A DNA stretch of 64,000 bases from Pleurodeles waltl. Lineage: Eukaryota > Chordata > Amphibia > Caudata > Salamandridae. Positions 1 through 12,640 of this stretch are shown here, one piece after another. Both the position numbers and the translations under genes were made by a program. Where the stretch lies: positions 1,025,313,066 through 1,025,377,065 of the forward strand of contig NC_090446.1 in assembly GCF_031143425.1 (NCBI RefSeq), written 5' to 3'. Below the pieces are notes generated by a model. That model worked only from the letters and a program-made list of their open reading frames with translations, made no database searches and was not told the DNA's origin. Numbering within the stretch: the stretch's first letter is position 1; each line of letters starts with the position of its first letter.

Positions 1-1488
1 TTGCAAACCTCCAAATTTGGCTAAAAAAACACATTTTCCTCACATTTCGGTGACAGAAAGTTCTGGAATCTGAGAGGAGCCTACATTTCCTTCCACCCAG
101 CGTTCCCCCAAGTCTCCCAATACAAATGATAACACACTTGTGTGTGTAGGCCTAGTGCCCATGACAGGAAATGCTCCAAAACACAACATGGACACATCCC
201 ATTTTTTGACAGAAAACAGAGGTGTTTTTCTTAAAGCGCCTACCTGTAGATTTTGGCCTCTAGCTCAGCCGGCACATAGGGAAACCTACCAAACCTGTGC
301 ATTTCTGAAAACTAGAGACCTAGGGGAATCCAAGATGGGGTGACTTGTGGGGCTCTGACCAGGTTCTGTTACCTAGAATCCTTTGCAAACCTCAAACCTT
401 GGCTAAAAAAACACATTTTCCTCACATTTCGTTGACAGAAAGTTCTGGAATCTGAGAGAGCCCACATTTCCTTCCACCCAGCGTTCCCCCAAGTCTCCCA
501 ATACAAATGATACCTCACTTGTGTGGGTAGGCCTAGCGCCCGCGACAGGAAATGCTCCAAAACACAACGTGGAAACATCCCATTTTTTGACAGAAAACAT
601 AGGTGTTTTTTTTAAAGTGCCTACCTGTAGATTTTGGCCTCTAGCTCAGCCGGCACATAGGGAAACCTACCAAACCTGTGCATTTCTGAAAACTAGAGAC
701 TTAGGGGGATCCAAGATGGGGTGACTTGTGGGGCTCTGACCAGGTTCTGTTACCCAGAATCTTTTGCAAACCTCAAAATTTGGCAAAAAAAAACACATTT
801 TCCTAGCATTTCGGTGACAGAAAGTTCTGGAATCTGAGAGGAGCCCACATTTCCTTCCCCCCAGCGTTCCCCCAAGTCTCCCGATACAAATGATACCTCA
901 CTTGTGTGGGTGGGCCTAGCGCCCGCGACAGGAAGTGCCCTAAAACACAACGTGGACACATCCGATTTTTTGACAGAAAACAGTTGTTTTTTGCAAAGTG
1001 CCTACCTGTAGATTTTGGCCTCTAGCTCAGCCGGCACCTAGGAAAACCTACCAAACCTGTGCATTTTTTGAAACTAGAGACCTAGGGGAATCCAAGATGG
1101 GGTGACTTGTAGGGCTCTGACCAGGTTCTGTTACCCAGAATCCTTTGCAAACCTCAAACTTTGGCTAAAAAAACACATTTCCTCACATTTCGGTGACAGA
1201 AAGTTCTGAAATCTGAGAGGAGCCACAAATTTCATTCCACCCAGCTTTCCCCCAAGTCTCCCGATAAAAATAATACCTCACTTGTGTGGGTAGGCCTAGA
1301 GCCCGCGACAGGAAATGCCCCAAAACACAACTTGGACACATCCCATTTTTTGACAGAAAACAGAGGTGTTTTTTGCAAAATGTCTACCTGTAGATTTTGG
1401 CCTCTAGCTCAGCCGGCACCTAGGGAAACCTACCAAACCTGTGCATTTCTGAAAACTAGAGACCTAAGGGAATCCAAGATGGGGTGAC
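1..1488. repeat. Four-unit block, first copy of a 17-unit-spaced duplication
   Basis: These bases match 6495-7982 with a constant offset of 6,494 bp, exactly 17 units. Units in order are type T (CTTAAAGCGCC at about 230), a unit with GAGAGAGCCC and ACATAGGTG, an X-like unit with CGATTTTTTGACAG, and a Y-like unit with TGTCTACC. Only scattered substitutions separate the copies, for example CCTACCTG versus CCTCCCTG. The match ends at the phase mark near 1,488, where this copy continues with GACCTGTGGGG and the other with GACTTGTGGGG. Confidence 0.9.
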
Positions 1489-3400
1489 CTGTGGGGCTCT
1501 AACCAGGTTCTGTTAACCAGAATCCTTTGCAAACCTCCAAATTTGGCTAAAAAAACAAATTTTCCTCACATTTCGGTGACAGAAAGTTCTGGAATCTGAG
1601 AGGAGCCTACATTTCCTTCCACCCAGCGTTCCCCCAAGTCTTCCGATACAAATGATACCACACTTGTGTGGGTAGGCCTAGTGCCCATGACAGGAAATGC
1701 TCCAAAACACAACGTGGACACATCCCATTTTTTGACAGAAAACAGAGGTGTTTTTCTTAAAGCGCCTACCTGTAGATTTTGGCCTCTAGCTCAGCCGGCA
1801 CATAGGGAAACCTACCAAACCTGTGCATTTCTGAAAACTAGAGACCTAGGGGAATCCAAGATGGGGTGACTTGTGGGGCTCTGACCAGGTTCTGTTACCC
1901 AGAATCCTTTGCAAACCTCAAAATTTGGCTAAAAAAACACATTTTCCTCACATTTCGGTGACAGAAAGTTCTGGAATCTGAGAGGAGCCACAAATTTCCT
2001 TCCACCCAGCGTCCCCCCAACTCTCCCGATAAAAATAATACCTCACTTGTGTTGGTGGGCCTAGCGCCCACGACAGGTAAAGCCCCAAAACACGACGTGG
2101 ACACATCCTATTTTTTGACAGACAACAGAGGTGTGTTTTGCAAAATGCCTACCTGTAGATTTTGGCCTCTAGCTCAGCCGGAACCTAGGGAAACCTACCA
2201 AAGCTGTGCATTTCTGAAAACTAGAGACCTAGGGGAATCCAAGATGGGGTGACTTGTGGGGCTCTGACAAGGTTCTGGTACCCAGAATCCTTTGCAAACC
2301 TCAAACTTTGGCTAAAAAAACACATTTCCTCACATTTCGGTGACAGAAAGTTCTGGAATCTGAGAGGAGCCACAAATTTCCTTCCACCCAGCGTTCCCCC
2401 AAGTCTCCCGATAAAAATGATACCTCACTTGTGTGGGTAGGCCTAGCGCCCGCAACGGGAAATGCCCCAAAACACAACGTGGACACATCCCATTTTTTGA
2501 CAGAAAACAGAGGTGTTTTTTTTAAAGTGCCTGCCTGTAGATTTTGGCCTCTAGCTCAGCCGGCACCTAGGCAAACCTACCAAACCTGTGCATTTCTGAA
2601 AACTAGAGACCTAGGGGAATCCAAGATGGGGTGACTTGTGGGGCTCTGACCAGGTTCTGTTATCCAGAATCGTTTGCAAACCTCAAAATTTGGCTAAAAA
2701 AAACAAATTTTCCTCACATTTCGGTGACAGAAAGTTCTGGAATCAGCAAAGAGCCACAAATCTCCTTCTACCCAGCGTTCCCCCAAGTCTCCCGATACAA
2801 ATGATACCTCACTTGTGTGGGTAGGCCTAGCGCCCGCGGAAGGAATTAACCCAAAACACAACGTGGACACATCCCATTTTTTGACAGAAAACAGAGGGGT
2901 TTTTTGCAAAGTGCCTACCTGTAGATTTTGGCCTCTAGCTCAGCCGGCACCTAGGGAAACCTAACAAACCTGTGCATTTTTTCAAACTACAGACCTAGGG
3001 GAATCCAAGATGGGGTGACTTGTGGGGCTCTGACAAGGTTCTGTTACCCAGAATCCTTTGCAAACCTCAAACTTTGGCTAAAAAAACACATTTCCTCACA
3101 TTTCGGTGACAGAAAGTTCTGGAATCTGAGAGGAGCCACAAATTTCCTTCCACCCAGCGTTCCCCCAAGTCTCCCGATAAAAATGATACCTCACTTGTGT
3201 GGGTAGGCCTAGCGCCCGCGACAGGAAATGCCCCAAAACACATCGTGGACACATCCCATTTTTTTGACAGAAAACAGAGGTGTTGTTTGCAAAGTGCCTA
3301 CCTGTAGATTTTGGCCTCTAGCTCAGCCGGTACCTAGGGAAACCTACCAAACCTGTGCATTTCTGAAAACTAGAGACCTAGCGGAATCCCGGATGGGGTG
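1488..3400. repeat. Units T-V-W-Q-R of the six-unit module
   Basis: Five consecutive units carry the diagnostic sequences of the recurring module: T (TTCTTAAAGCGCC), V (GACAGGTAAAGCC), W (CGCAACGGGAAATG at about 2,454), Q (GAATCAGCAAAGAGCC at about 2,740) and R (GGTGTTGTTTGC at about 3,281). The block reappears 48 units downstream at about 19,818-21,722, with an offset of 18,322 bp for V to R and 18,330 bp across T because the downstream T has lost 8 bp. Confidence 0.88.
2253..2634. repeat. Representative 382-bp satellite monomer
   Basis: This unit shows the ordinary architecture. An A-tract (CTAAAAAAACAC) lies about 60 bases in, CACATTTCGGTGACAGAAAG follows, and the related CCCATTTTTTGACAGAAAAC lies about 155 bases further on, so the monomer may contain an old internal duplication. 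A perfect 8-base palindrome TAGGCCTA sits near the middle. Two CCTAGG hexamers, at 2566-2571 and 2610-2615, are 44 bases apart near the right end and recur in most units. The length, 382, is close to two nucleosome repeats of about 191; that correspondence is inference. Because 382 leaves a remainder of 1 when divided by 3, reading frames rotate from unit to unit and no frame can stay open through the array. Confidence 0.9.
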
Positions 3401-5310
3401 ACTTGTGGGGCTCTGACCAGGTTCTGTTACCCAGAATCTTTTGCAAACCTGAAAATTTGGCTAAAAAAAACACATTTTCCTAACATTTCGGTGACAGAAA
3501 GTTCTGGAATCTGAGAGGAGCCCACATTTCCTTCCACCCAGCGTTCCCCCATGTCTCCCGATACAAATGATACCTCACTTGTCTGGGTGGGCCTAGCGCC
3601 CGCGACAAGAAGTGCCCTAAAACACAACGTGGACACATCCGATTTTTTGACAGAAAACAGGTGTTTTTTGCAAAGTGCCTACATGTAGATTTTGGCCTCT
3701 AGCTCAGCCGCACCTAGGAAAACCTACCAAACCTGTGCATTTTTTTAAACTAGAGACCTAGGGGAATCCAAGATGGGGTGACTTGTAGGGCTCTGACCAG
3801 GTTCTGTTACCCAGAATCCTTTGCAAACCTCAAACTTTGGCTAAAAAAAACACATTTCCTCACATTTCGGTGACAGAAAGTTCTGAAATCTGAGAGGAGC
3901 CACAAATTTCCTTCCACCCAGCTTTCCCCCAAGTCTCCCGATAAAAATAATACCTGACTTGTGTGGGAAGGCCTAGCGCCCGCGACAGGAAATGCCCCAA
4001 AACACAACGTGGACACATCCCATTTTTTGACAGAAAACAGAGGTGTTTTTTGCAAAATGTCTACCTGTAGATTTTGGCCTCTAGCACAGCCGGCACCTAG
4101 GAAAACCTACCAAACCTGTGCATTTCTGAAAACTAGAGACCTAAGGGAATCCAAGATGGGGTGACTTGTGGGGCTCTGACCAGGTTCTGTTACCCAGAAT
4201 CCTTTGCAAACCTCAAAATTTGGCTAAAAAAACACATTTTCCTCACATTTTGGTGACAGAAAGTTCTGGAATCTGAGAGTAGCCCACATTTCCTTCCACC
4301 CAGCGTTCCCCCAAGTCTCCCGATACAAATGATACCTCACTTGTGTGGGTAGGCCTAGTGCCCACGACAGGAAATGCTCCAAAACACAACGAGGGCACAT
4401 CCCATTTTTTGACAGAAAACAGAGGTGTTTTTTTTAAAGTGCCTACCTGTAGATTTTGGCCTCTAGCTCAGCCGGCACCTATGGAAACCTACCAAACCTG
4501 TGCATTTCTGAAAACTAGAGACCTAGGGGAATCCAAGATGGGGTGACTTGTGGTGCTCTGACCGGGTTCTGTTACCCAGAATCCTTTGCAAACCTCAAAA
4601 TTTGGCTAAAAAAACAAATTTTCCTCACATTTCGGTGACAGAAAGTTCTGGAATCTGAGAGGAGCCACACATTTCCTTCTACCCAGCGTTCCCCCAAGTA
4701 TCCCAATACAAATGATACCTCACTTGTGTGGGTAGGCCTAGCGCCCGCGGACGGAATTACCCCAAACCACAATGTGGACACATCACATTTTTTTACAGAA
4801 AATAGAGGTGTTTTTTGCAAAGTGCCTACCTGTAGATTTTGGCCTCTAGCTCAGCCGACACCTAGGGAAACCTACCAAACCTGTGCATTTTTTGAAACTA
4901 GAGACCTAGGGGAATCCAAGACGGGGTGACTTGTGGGGCTCTGACCAGGTTCTGTTACCCAGAATCCTTTGCAAACCTCAAACTTTGGCTAAAAAAACAC
5001 ATTTCCTCACATTTCAGTGACAGAAAGTTTTGGATTCTGAGAGGAGCCACAAATTTCCTTCCACCCAGCGTTCCCCCAAGTCTCCCGATAAAAATGATAC
5101 CTCACTTGTGTGGGTAGGTCTAGCGCCCGCGACAGGAAATGCCCCAAAACACAACGTGGACACGTCCCATTTTTTGACAGAAAACAGAGGTGTTTTTTTA
5201 AAGTGCCTACCTGTAGATTTTGGCCTCTAGCTCAGCCGGCACCTAGGCAAACCTACCAAACCTGTGCATTTCTGAAAACTAGAGACCTAGGGGAATCCAA
5301 GATGGGGTGA
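3401..5310. repeat. Five-unit X-Y-Z-A-P module, copy 1
   Basis: Units in order: X (CAGCCGCACCTAGG, one G lost), Y (GTGTGGGAAGGCCTAG), Z (CAACGAGGGCACATC), A (CGGAATTACCCC with a CCACAATG variant) and P (GTTTTGGATTCTGAG at about 5,028). The same order recurs at 15.24-17.14 kb (offset about 11,834 bp, 31 units) and at 21.72-23.63 kb (offset about 18,320 bp, 48 units). A variant copy lies at 17.5-19.4 kb. Confidence 0.88.
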
Positions 5311-6837
5311 CTTGTGGGGCTCTGACCAGGTTCTGTTACCCAGAATCGTTTGCAAACCTCAAAATTTGGCTAAAAAAACACATTTTCCTCACATTTTGGT
5401 GACAGAAAGTTCTGGAATCAGCAAAGAGCCACAAATCTCCTTCTACCCAGCATTCCCCCAAATCTCCCGATACAAATGATACCTCACTTGTGTGGGTAGG
5501 CCTAGCGCCCGCGGAAGGAATTAACCCAAAACACAACGTGGACACATCCCATTTTTTGACAGAAAACAGAGGTGTTTTTTGCAAAGTGCCTACCTGTAGA
5601 TTTTGGCCTCTAGCTCAGCCGGCACCTAGGGAAACCTAACAAACCTGTGCATTTTTTCAAACTACAGACCTAGGGGAATCCAAGATGGGGTGACTTGTGG
5701 GGCTCTGACAAGGTTCGGATGCCCAGAATCCTTTGCAAACCTCAAACTTTGGCTAAAAAAACACATTTCCTCACATTTCGGTGACAGAAAGTTCTGGAAT
5801 CTGAGAGGAGCCACAAATTTCCTTCCACCCAGCGTTCCCCCAAGTCTCCCGATAAAAATGATACCTCACTTGTGTGGGTAGGCCTAGAGCCCGCGACAGG
5901 AAATGCCCCAAAACACATCGTGGACACATCCCATTTTTTGACAGAAAACAGAGGTGTTGTTTGCAAAGTGCCTACCTGTAGATTTTGGCCTCTAGCTCAG
6001 CCGGTACCTAGGGAAGCCTACCAAACCTGTGAATTTTTAAAAACTAGAGACGTAGGGGAATCCAAGATGGGGTGACTTGTGGGTCTCTGACCATGTTCTG
6101 TTACCCAGAATCCTTTGCAACCCTCAAAATTTGACTAAAAAAACAAATTTTCCTCACATTTCGGTGACAGAAAGTTCTGGAATCTGAGAGGAGCCACAAA
6201 TTTCCTTCCACCCAGCTTCCCCCCAAGTCTCCCGATGAAAATAATACCTCACTTGTGTGGGTGGGCCTAGCGCCCACGACAGGTAATGCCCCAAAACACG
6301 ACGTGGACACATCCCATTTTTTGACAGAAAACAGGTGTTTTTTGCAAAATGCCTACCTGTAGATTTTGGCCTCTAGCTCAGCCGGCACCTAGGGAAACCT
6401 ACCAAACCTGTGCATTTCTGAAACTAGAGACCTAGGGGAATCCAAGATGGGGTGACCTGTGGGGCTCTAACCAGGTTCTGTTAACCAGAATCCTTTGCAA
6501 ACCTCCAAATTTGGCTAAAAAAACACATTTTCCTCACATTTCGGTGACAGAAAGTTCTGGAATCTGAGAGGAGCCTACATTTCCTTCCACCCAGCGTTCC
6601 CCCAAGTCTCCCAATACAAATGATAACACACTTGTGTGTGTAGGCCTAGTGCCCATGACAGGAAATGCTCCAAAACACAACATGGACACATCCCATTTTT
6701 TGACAGAAAACAGAGGTGTTTTTCTTAAAGCGCCTCCCTGTAGATTTTGGCCTCTAGCTCAGCCGGCACATAGGGAAACCTACCAAACCTGTGCATTTCT
6801 GAAAACTAGAGACCTAGGGGAATCCAAGATGGGGTGA
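5311..6837. repeat. Units Q-R-S-T of the six-unit module
   Basis: Q (GCAAAGAGCC), R (GTTGTTTGC, GTACC), S (GACAGGTAATGCC, ending GACCTGTGGGG) and T (CTTAAAGCGCC) follow the X-Y-Z-A-P block. They match 24,397-25,923 at an offset of 19,086 bp, 50 units. The change from a 48- to a 50-unit offset reflects two extra units in the downstream copy at about 23.8-24.6 kb. Confidence 0.86.
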
Positions 6838-7982
6838 CTTGTGGGGCTCTGACCAGGTTCTGTTACCTAGAATCCTTTGCAAACCTCAAACCTTGGCTAA
6901 AAAAACACATTTTCCTCACATTTCGTTGACAGAAAGTTCTGGAATCTGAGAGAGCCCACATTTCCTTCCACCCAGCGTTCCCCCAAGTCTCCCAATACAA
7001 ATGATACCTCACTTGTGTGGGTAGGCCTAGCGCCCGCGACAGGAAATGCTCCAAAACACAACGTGGAAACATCCCATTTTTTGACAGAAAACATAGGTGT
7101 TTTTTTTAAAGTGCCTACCTGTAGATTTTGGCCTCTAGCTCAGCCGGCACATAGGGAAACCTACCAAACCTGTGCATTTCTGAAAACTAGAGACTTAGGG
7201 GGATCCAAGATGGGGTGACTTGTGGGGCTCTGACCAGGTTCTGTTACCCAGAATCTTTTGCAAACCTCAAAATTTGGCAAAAAAAAACACATTTTCCTAG
7301 CATTTCGGTGACAGAAAGTTCTGGAATCTGAGAGGAGCCCACATTTCCTTCCCCCCAGAGTTCCCCCAAGTCTCCCGATACAAATGATACCTCACTTGTG
7401 TGGGTGGGCCTAGCGCCCGCGACAGGAAGTGCCCTAAAACACAACGTGGACACATCCGATTTTTTGACAGAAAACAGTTGTTTTTTGCAAAGTGCCTACC
7501 TGTAGATTTTGGCCTCTAGCTCAGCCGGCACCTAGGAAAACCTACCAAACCTGTGCATTTTTTGAAACTAGAGACCTAGGGGAATCCAAGATGGGGTGAC
7601 TTGTAGGGCTCTGACCAGGTTCTGTTACCCAGAATCCTTTGCAAACCTCAAACTTTGGCTAAAAAAACACATTTCCTCACATTTCGGTGACAGAAAGTTC
7701 TGAAATCTGAGAGGAGCCACAAATTTCCTTCCACCCAGCTTTCCCCCAAGTCTCCCGATAAAAATAATACCTCACTTGTGTGGGTAGGCCTAGAGCCCGC
7801 GACAGGAAATGCCCCAAAACACAACTTGGACACATCCCATTTTTTGACAGAAAACAGAGGTGTTTTTTGCAAAATGTCTACCTGTAGATTTTGGCCTCTA
7901 GCTCAGCCGGCACCTAGGGAAACCTACCAAACCTGTGCATTTCTGAAAACTAGAGACCTAAGGGAATCCAAGATGGGGTGAC
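6495..7982. repeat. Four-unit block, second copy of the 17-unit duplication
   Basis: This repeats 1-1488. Immediately after it, the sequence from about 7,983 matches 1,870 onward (offset 6,112 bp, 16 units) rather than 1,489 onward. Relative to the first copy, exactly one T-type unit is therefore missing here, or one has been gained there. The change falls in phase with the monomer. Confidence 0.88.
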
Positions 7983-9129
7983 TTGTGGGGCTCTGACCAG
8001 GTTCTGTTACCCAGAATCCTTTGCAAACCTCAAAATTTGGCTAAAAAAGCACATTTTCCTCACATTTCGGTGACAGAAAGTTCTGGAATCTGAGAGGAGC
8101 CACAAGTGTCCTTCCACCCAGCGTCCCCCCAACTCTCCCGATAAAAATAATACCTCACTTGTGTTGGTGGGCCTAGCGCCCACGACAGGTAAAGCCCCAA
8201 AACACGACGTGGACACATCCTATTTTTTGACAGACAACAGAGGTGTTTTTTGCAAAATGCCTACCTGTAGATTTTGGCCTCTAGCTCAGCCGGCACCTAG
8301 GGAAACCTACCAAACCTGTGCATTTTTTAAAACTAGAGACCTAGGGGAATCCAAGATGGGGTGACGTGTGGGGCTCTGACCAGGTTCTGTTACCCAGAAT
8401 CCTTTGCAAACCTCAACTTTGGCTAAAAAAACACATTTTCCTCACATTTCGGTGACAGAAAGTTCTGGAATCTGAGAGGAGACAAATATTTCCTTCCACC
8501 CAGCGTTCCCCGAAGTCTCCCGATACAAATGATACCTCACTTGCGTGGGTAGGCCTAGCGCCTGCGACAGGAAATGCTCCAAAAACACAACGTGGACACA
8601 TCCCATTTTTTGACAGATAACAGAGGTGTTTTTTGCAAAGTGCCTACCTGTAGATTTTGGCCTGTAGCACAGCCGGCACCTGGGGAAACCTACCAAACCT
8701 GTGCATTTTTTGAAACTGGAGACCTAGGGGAATCCAAGATGGGGTGAGTTGTGGGGCTCTGACCAGGTTCTGTTACCCAGAATCCTTTGCAAACCTCAAA
8801 ATTTGGCTAAAAAAACACATTTTCCTCACATTTCGGTGACAGAAAGTTCTGGAATCTGAGAGAAGCCACAAATTTCCTTCCACCCAACATACCACCAAGT
8901 CTCCCGATACAAATGATACCTCACTTGTGTGGGTGGGCCTAGCGCCCGCGTCAGGAAATGCCCCAAAACACAACGTGGACACATCCCATTTTTGGACAGA
9001 AAACAGAGGTGTTTTTTGCGAACTGCCTACCTGTAGGTTTTAGCCTCTACCTCCGCCGGCACCTAGGGAAACCTACCAAACCTGTGCATTTTTGAAAACT
9101 AGAGACCTAGGGGACTCCAAGATGGGGTG
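7983..9129. repeat. V-O-M three-unit cassette, isolated copy
   Basis: Unit V carries GACAGGTAAAGCC. Unit O carries CGCCTGCGACAGG and GCCTGTAGCACAGCCGG. Unit M carries ATACCACCAAG, GCGTCAGG and TTTTAGCCTCT. The same ordered trio appears at 31.27-32.42 kb and 33.57-34.72 kb, about 61 and 67 units away, in a block otherwise built of different types. This copy has private differences such as GACAAATATTTCC in O and CAACATACC in M. Confidence 0.82.
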
Positions 9130-10278
9130 AGTTGTGGGGCTCTGACCAGGTTCTGTTACCCAGAATCCTTTGCAAACCTCAAAATGTGACTAAAAAAACA
9201 CATTTTCCTCACATTTCGGAGACAGAAAGTTCTGGAATCTGAGAGGAGCCACAAATTTCCTTCTACCCAGCGTTCCCCCAAGTCTCCTGATACATATGAT
9301 ACCTCACTTGTGTGGGTGGGCCTAGAGCCCGCGGAAGGAATTTCCCCAAAACACAACGTGGACACATCCCATTTTTTGACAGAAAACAGAGGTGTTTTTT
9401 GCAAAGTACCTACCTGTAGATTTTGGCCTCTAGCTTAGCCGGCACCTAGGGATACCTACCAAACCTGTGCATTTTTTTAAATTAGAGACCTAGGGGAATC
9501 CAAGATGGGGTAACTTGTGGGGCTCTGACCAGGTTCTGTTACCCAGAATCCTTTGCAAACCTCAAACTTTGGCTAAAAAAACACATTTCCTCACATTTCG
9601 GTGACAGAAAGTTCTGGAATCTGAGAGGAGCCACAAATTTCCTTCCACCCAGTGTTCCCCCAAGTCTCCCGATAAAAATGATACCTCACTTGTGTGGGTA
9701 GGCCTAGCGACCGCGACTGGAAATGCCCCAAAACACAACGTGGACACATCCAATTTTTTGACAGAAAACAGAGGTGTTTTTTGCAAAGTGCCTACCTGTA
9801 GATTTTGGCCTCTAGCTCAGCCGGCACCTAGGGAAACCTACCAAACCTGTGCATTTTTGAAAACTAGAGACCTAGGGGACTCCAAGATGGGGTGACTTGT
9901 GGGGCTCTGACCAGGTTCTGTTACCCAGAATCCTTTGCAAACCTCAAAATGTGACTAAAAAAACACATTTTCCTCAGATTTCGGTGACAGAAAGTTCTGG
10001 AATCTGAGAGGAGCCACAAATTTCCTTCTACCCAGCGTTCCCTTAAGTCTCCTGATACAAATGATACCACACCTGTGTGGGTGGGCCTAGAGCCCGCGGA
10101 AGGAATTTCCCCAAAACACAACGTGGACAAATCCCATTTTTTGACAGAAAACAGAGGTGTTTTTTGCAAAGTACCTACCTGTAGATTTTGGCCTCTAGCT
10201 TAGCCGGCACCTAGGGAAACCTACCAAACCTGTGTATTTTTTTAAACTAGAGACCTAGGGGAATCCAAGATGGGGTGA
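9130..10278. repeat. Two-unit duplication within the satellite
   Basis: The units at about 9,130-9,511 and 9,896-10,278 share AATGTGACTAAA, GAGCCCGCGGAAGG, GTACCTACC and CTTAGCC at an offset of 765 bp, two units. A different unit type lies between them. The later unit has extra changes (CCCTTAAGTCTCC, CACCTGTGTGG) that it shares with units at 12.19-12.57 and 13.33-13.71 kb. Confidence 0.78.
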
Positions 10279-11556
10279 CTTGTGGGGCTCTGACCAGGTT
10301 CTGTTACCCAGAATCCTTTGCAAACCTCAAACTTTGGCTAAAAAAACAAATTTCCTCACATTTCGGTGACAGAAAGTTCTGGAATCCGAGAGGAGCCACA
10401 AATTTCTTTCCACCCAGCGTTCCCCCAAGTCACCCGATAAAAATAATACCTGACTTGTGTGGGTGGGCCTAGCGCCCACGACAGGTAATGCCCCAAAACA
10501 CGACGTTGCCACATCCCATTTTTTGACAGAAAACAGAGGTGTTTTTTGCAAAATGCCTACCTGTAGATTTTGGCCTCTAGCTCAGCCGGCACCTAGGGAA
10601 ACCTACCAAACCTGTGCATTTCTGAAAACTAGAGACCTAGGGGAATCCAAGATGGGGTGACTTGTGGGGCTCTGACCAGGTTCTGTTACCTAGAATCCTT
10701 TGCAAACCTCAAACCTTGGCTAAAAAAACATATTTTCCTCACATTTCGTTGACAGAAAGTTCTGGAATCTGAGAGAGCCCACATTTCCTTCCACCCAGCG
10801 TTCCCCCAAGTCTCCCAATACAAATGATACCTCACTTGTGTGGGTAGGCCTAGCGCCCGCGACAGGAAATGCTCCAAAACACAACGTGGAAACATCCCAT
10901 TTTTTGACAGAAAACATAGGTGTTTTTTTTAAAGTGCCTACCTGTAGATTTTGGCCTCTAGCTCAGCCGGCACATAGGGAAACCTACCAAACCTGTGCAT
11001 TTCTGAAAGCTAGAGACTTAGGGGGATCCAAGATGGGGTGACTTGTGGGGCTCTGACCAGGTTCTGTTACCCAGAATCCTTTGTAAACCTCAAAATTTGG
11101 CTAAAAAAACACATTTTCCTCACATTTCGGTGACAGAAAGTTCTGGAATCAGCAAAGAGCCACAAATCTCCTTCTACCCAGCGTTCCCCCAAGTCTCCCA
11201 ATAAAAATGATACCTCACTTGTGTGGGTAGGCCTAGCGCCCGCGACAGGAAATGCCCCAAAACACATCGTGGACACATCCCATTTTTTGACAGAAAACAG
11301 AGGTGTTTTTTGCAAAATGCCTACCTGTAGATTTTGGCCTCTAGCTCAGCCGACACCTAGGGAAACCTACCAAACCTATGCATTTCTGAAAACTAGAGAC
11401 CTAGGGGAATCCCAGATGGGGTGACTTGTGGGGCTCTGACCAGGTTCTGTTACCCAGAATCTTTTGCAAACCTCAAAATTTGGCTAAAAAAAACACATTT
11501 TCCTAACATTTCGGTGACAGAAAGTTCTGGAATCTGAGAGGACCCACAAATTTCCT
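10279..11556. repeat. Mixed satellite units, related to 13.7-14.5 kb
   Basis: The unit at about 10,279-10,660 (GACGTTGCCACATCC) and the next (ACATAGGTG, GAGAGAGCCC) pair with 13,709-14,472 at an offset of about 3,430 bp, nine units with one short unit between. The second of these also matches the second unit of the window (344-724). The unit at 11,042-11,424 is mosaic: its left part carries the Q marker GCAAAGAGCC and its right part resembles R-like sequence with ACATCGTGG. No non-satellite sequence is present. Confidence 0.78.
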
Positions 11557-12640
11557 TCCACCCAGCTTTCCCCCAAGTCTCCCGATAAAAATAATACCTC
11601 ACTTGTGTGGGAAGGCCTAGCGCCCGCGACAGGTAATGCCCCAAAACACAACGTGGACACATCCCATTTTTTGACAGAAAACAGAGGTGTTTTTTGCAAA
11701 ATGTCTACCTGTAGATTTTGGCCTCTAGCTCATCCGGCACCTAGGAAAACCTACCAAACCTTTGCCTTTCTGAAAACTAGAGACCTAAGGGAATCCAAGA
11801 TGGGGTGACTTGTGGGGCTCTGACCAGGTTCTGTTACCCAGAATCCTTTGCAAACCTCAAAATTTGGCTAAAAAACACATTTTCCTAACATTTTGGTGAC
11901 AGAAAGTTCTGGAATCTGAGAGTAGCCCACATTTCCTTCCACCCAGCGTTCCCCCAAGTCTCCCGATACAAATGATACCTCACTTGTGTGGGTAGGCCTA
12001 GCGCCCGCGACAGGAAATGCCCCAAAACACAACGTGGACACATCCAATTTTTTGACAGAAAACAGAGGTGTTTTTTGCAAAGTGCCTACCTGTAGATTTT
12101 GGCCTCTAGCTCAGCCGGCACCTAGGGAAAGCTACCAAACCTGTGCATTTTTGAAAACTAGAGACCTATGGGAATCCAAGATGGGGTGACTTGTGGGGCT
12201 CTGACCAGGTTCTGTTACCCAGAATCCTTTGCAAACTTCAAAATTTGGCTAAAAAAACACATTTTCCTCACATTTCGTTGACAGAAAGTTCTGGAATCAG
12301 AGAGGAGCCACAAATTTCCTTCTACCCAGCGTACCCTTAAGTCTCCTGATACAAATGATACCACACCTGTGTGGGTGGGCCTAGAGCCCGCGGAAGGAAT
12401 TTCCCCAAAACACAACGTGGACAAATCCCTTTTTTTGACAGAAAACAGAAGTGTTTTTTGCAAAGTACCTACCTGTAGATTTTGGCCTCTAGCTTAGCCT
12501 GCACCTAGGGAAACCTACCAAACCTGTGTATTTTTTTAAACTAGACACCTAGGGGAATCCAAGATGGGGTGACTTGTGGGGCTCTGACCAGGTTCTGTTA
12601 CCCAGAATCCTTTGCAAACCTCAAACTTTGGCTAAAAAAA

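Noticed and set aside
140..343. A 67-codon open frame recurring in a large share of units, with 60-99-codon frames on both strands
   Set aside because: The same frames recur at the same unit phase because the DNA repeats. They overlap each other on opposite strands, vary by nonsense and frameshift changes between units, and show no ribosome or splice context. They are repeat artefacts, not a gene family.
336..362. G-quadruplex from GGGG runs around the phase mark
   Set aside because: Only two runs of four G lie close together (GATGGGGTGA and TGTGGGGCTC). Four runs within a short span are not present.
2260..2300. RNA polymerase III internal promoter (A/B box), as in tRNA-derived SINEs
   Set aside because: GGTTCTGTTACCC superficially resembles a B box but lacks the GTTCRANNC core, and no A box lies at a suitable distance upstream.
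2330..2350. CENP-B box candidate around TTTCGGTGACAGAAAG
   Set aside because: The mammalian CENP-B box needs TTCG, then an A four bases later and a CGGG core. The A position and CGGG are missing here, so there is no match. A centromeric role is neither supported nor excluded.
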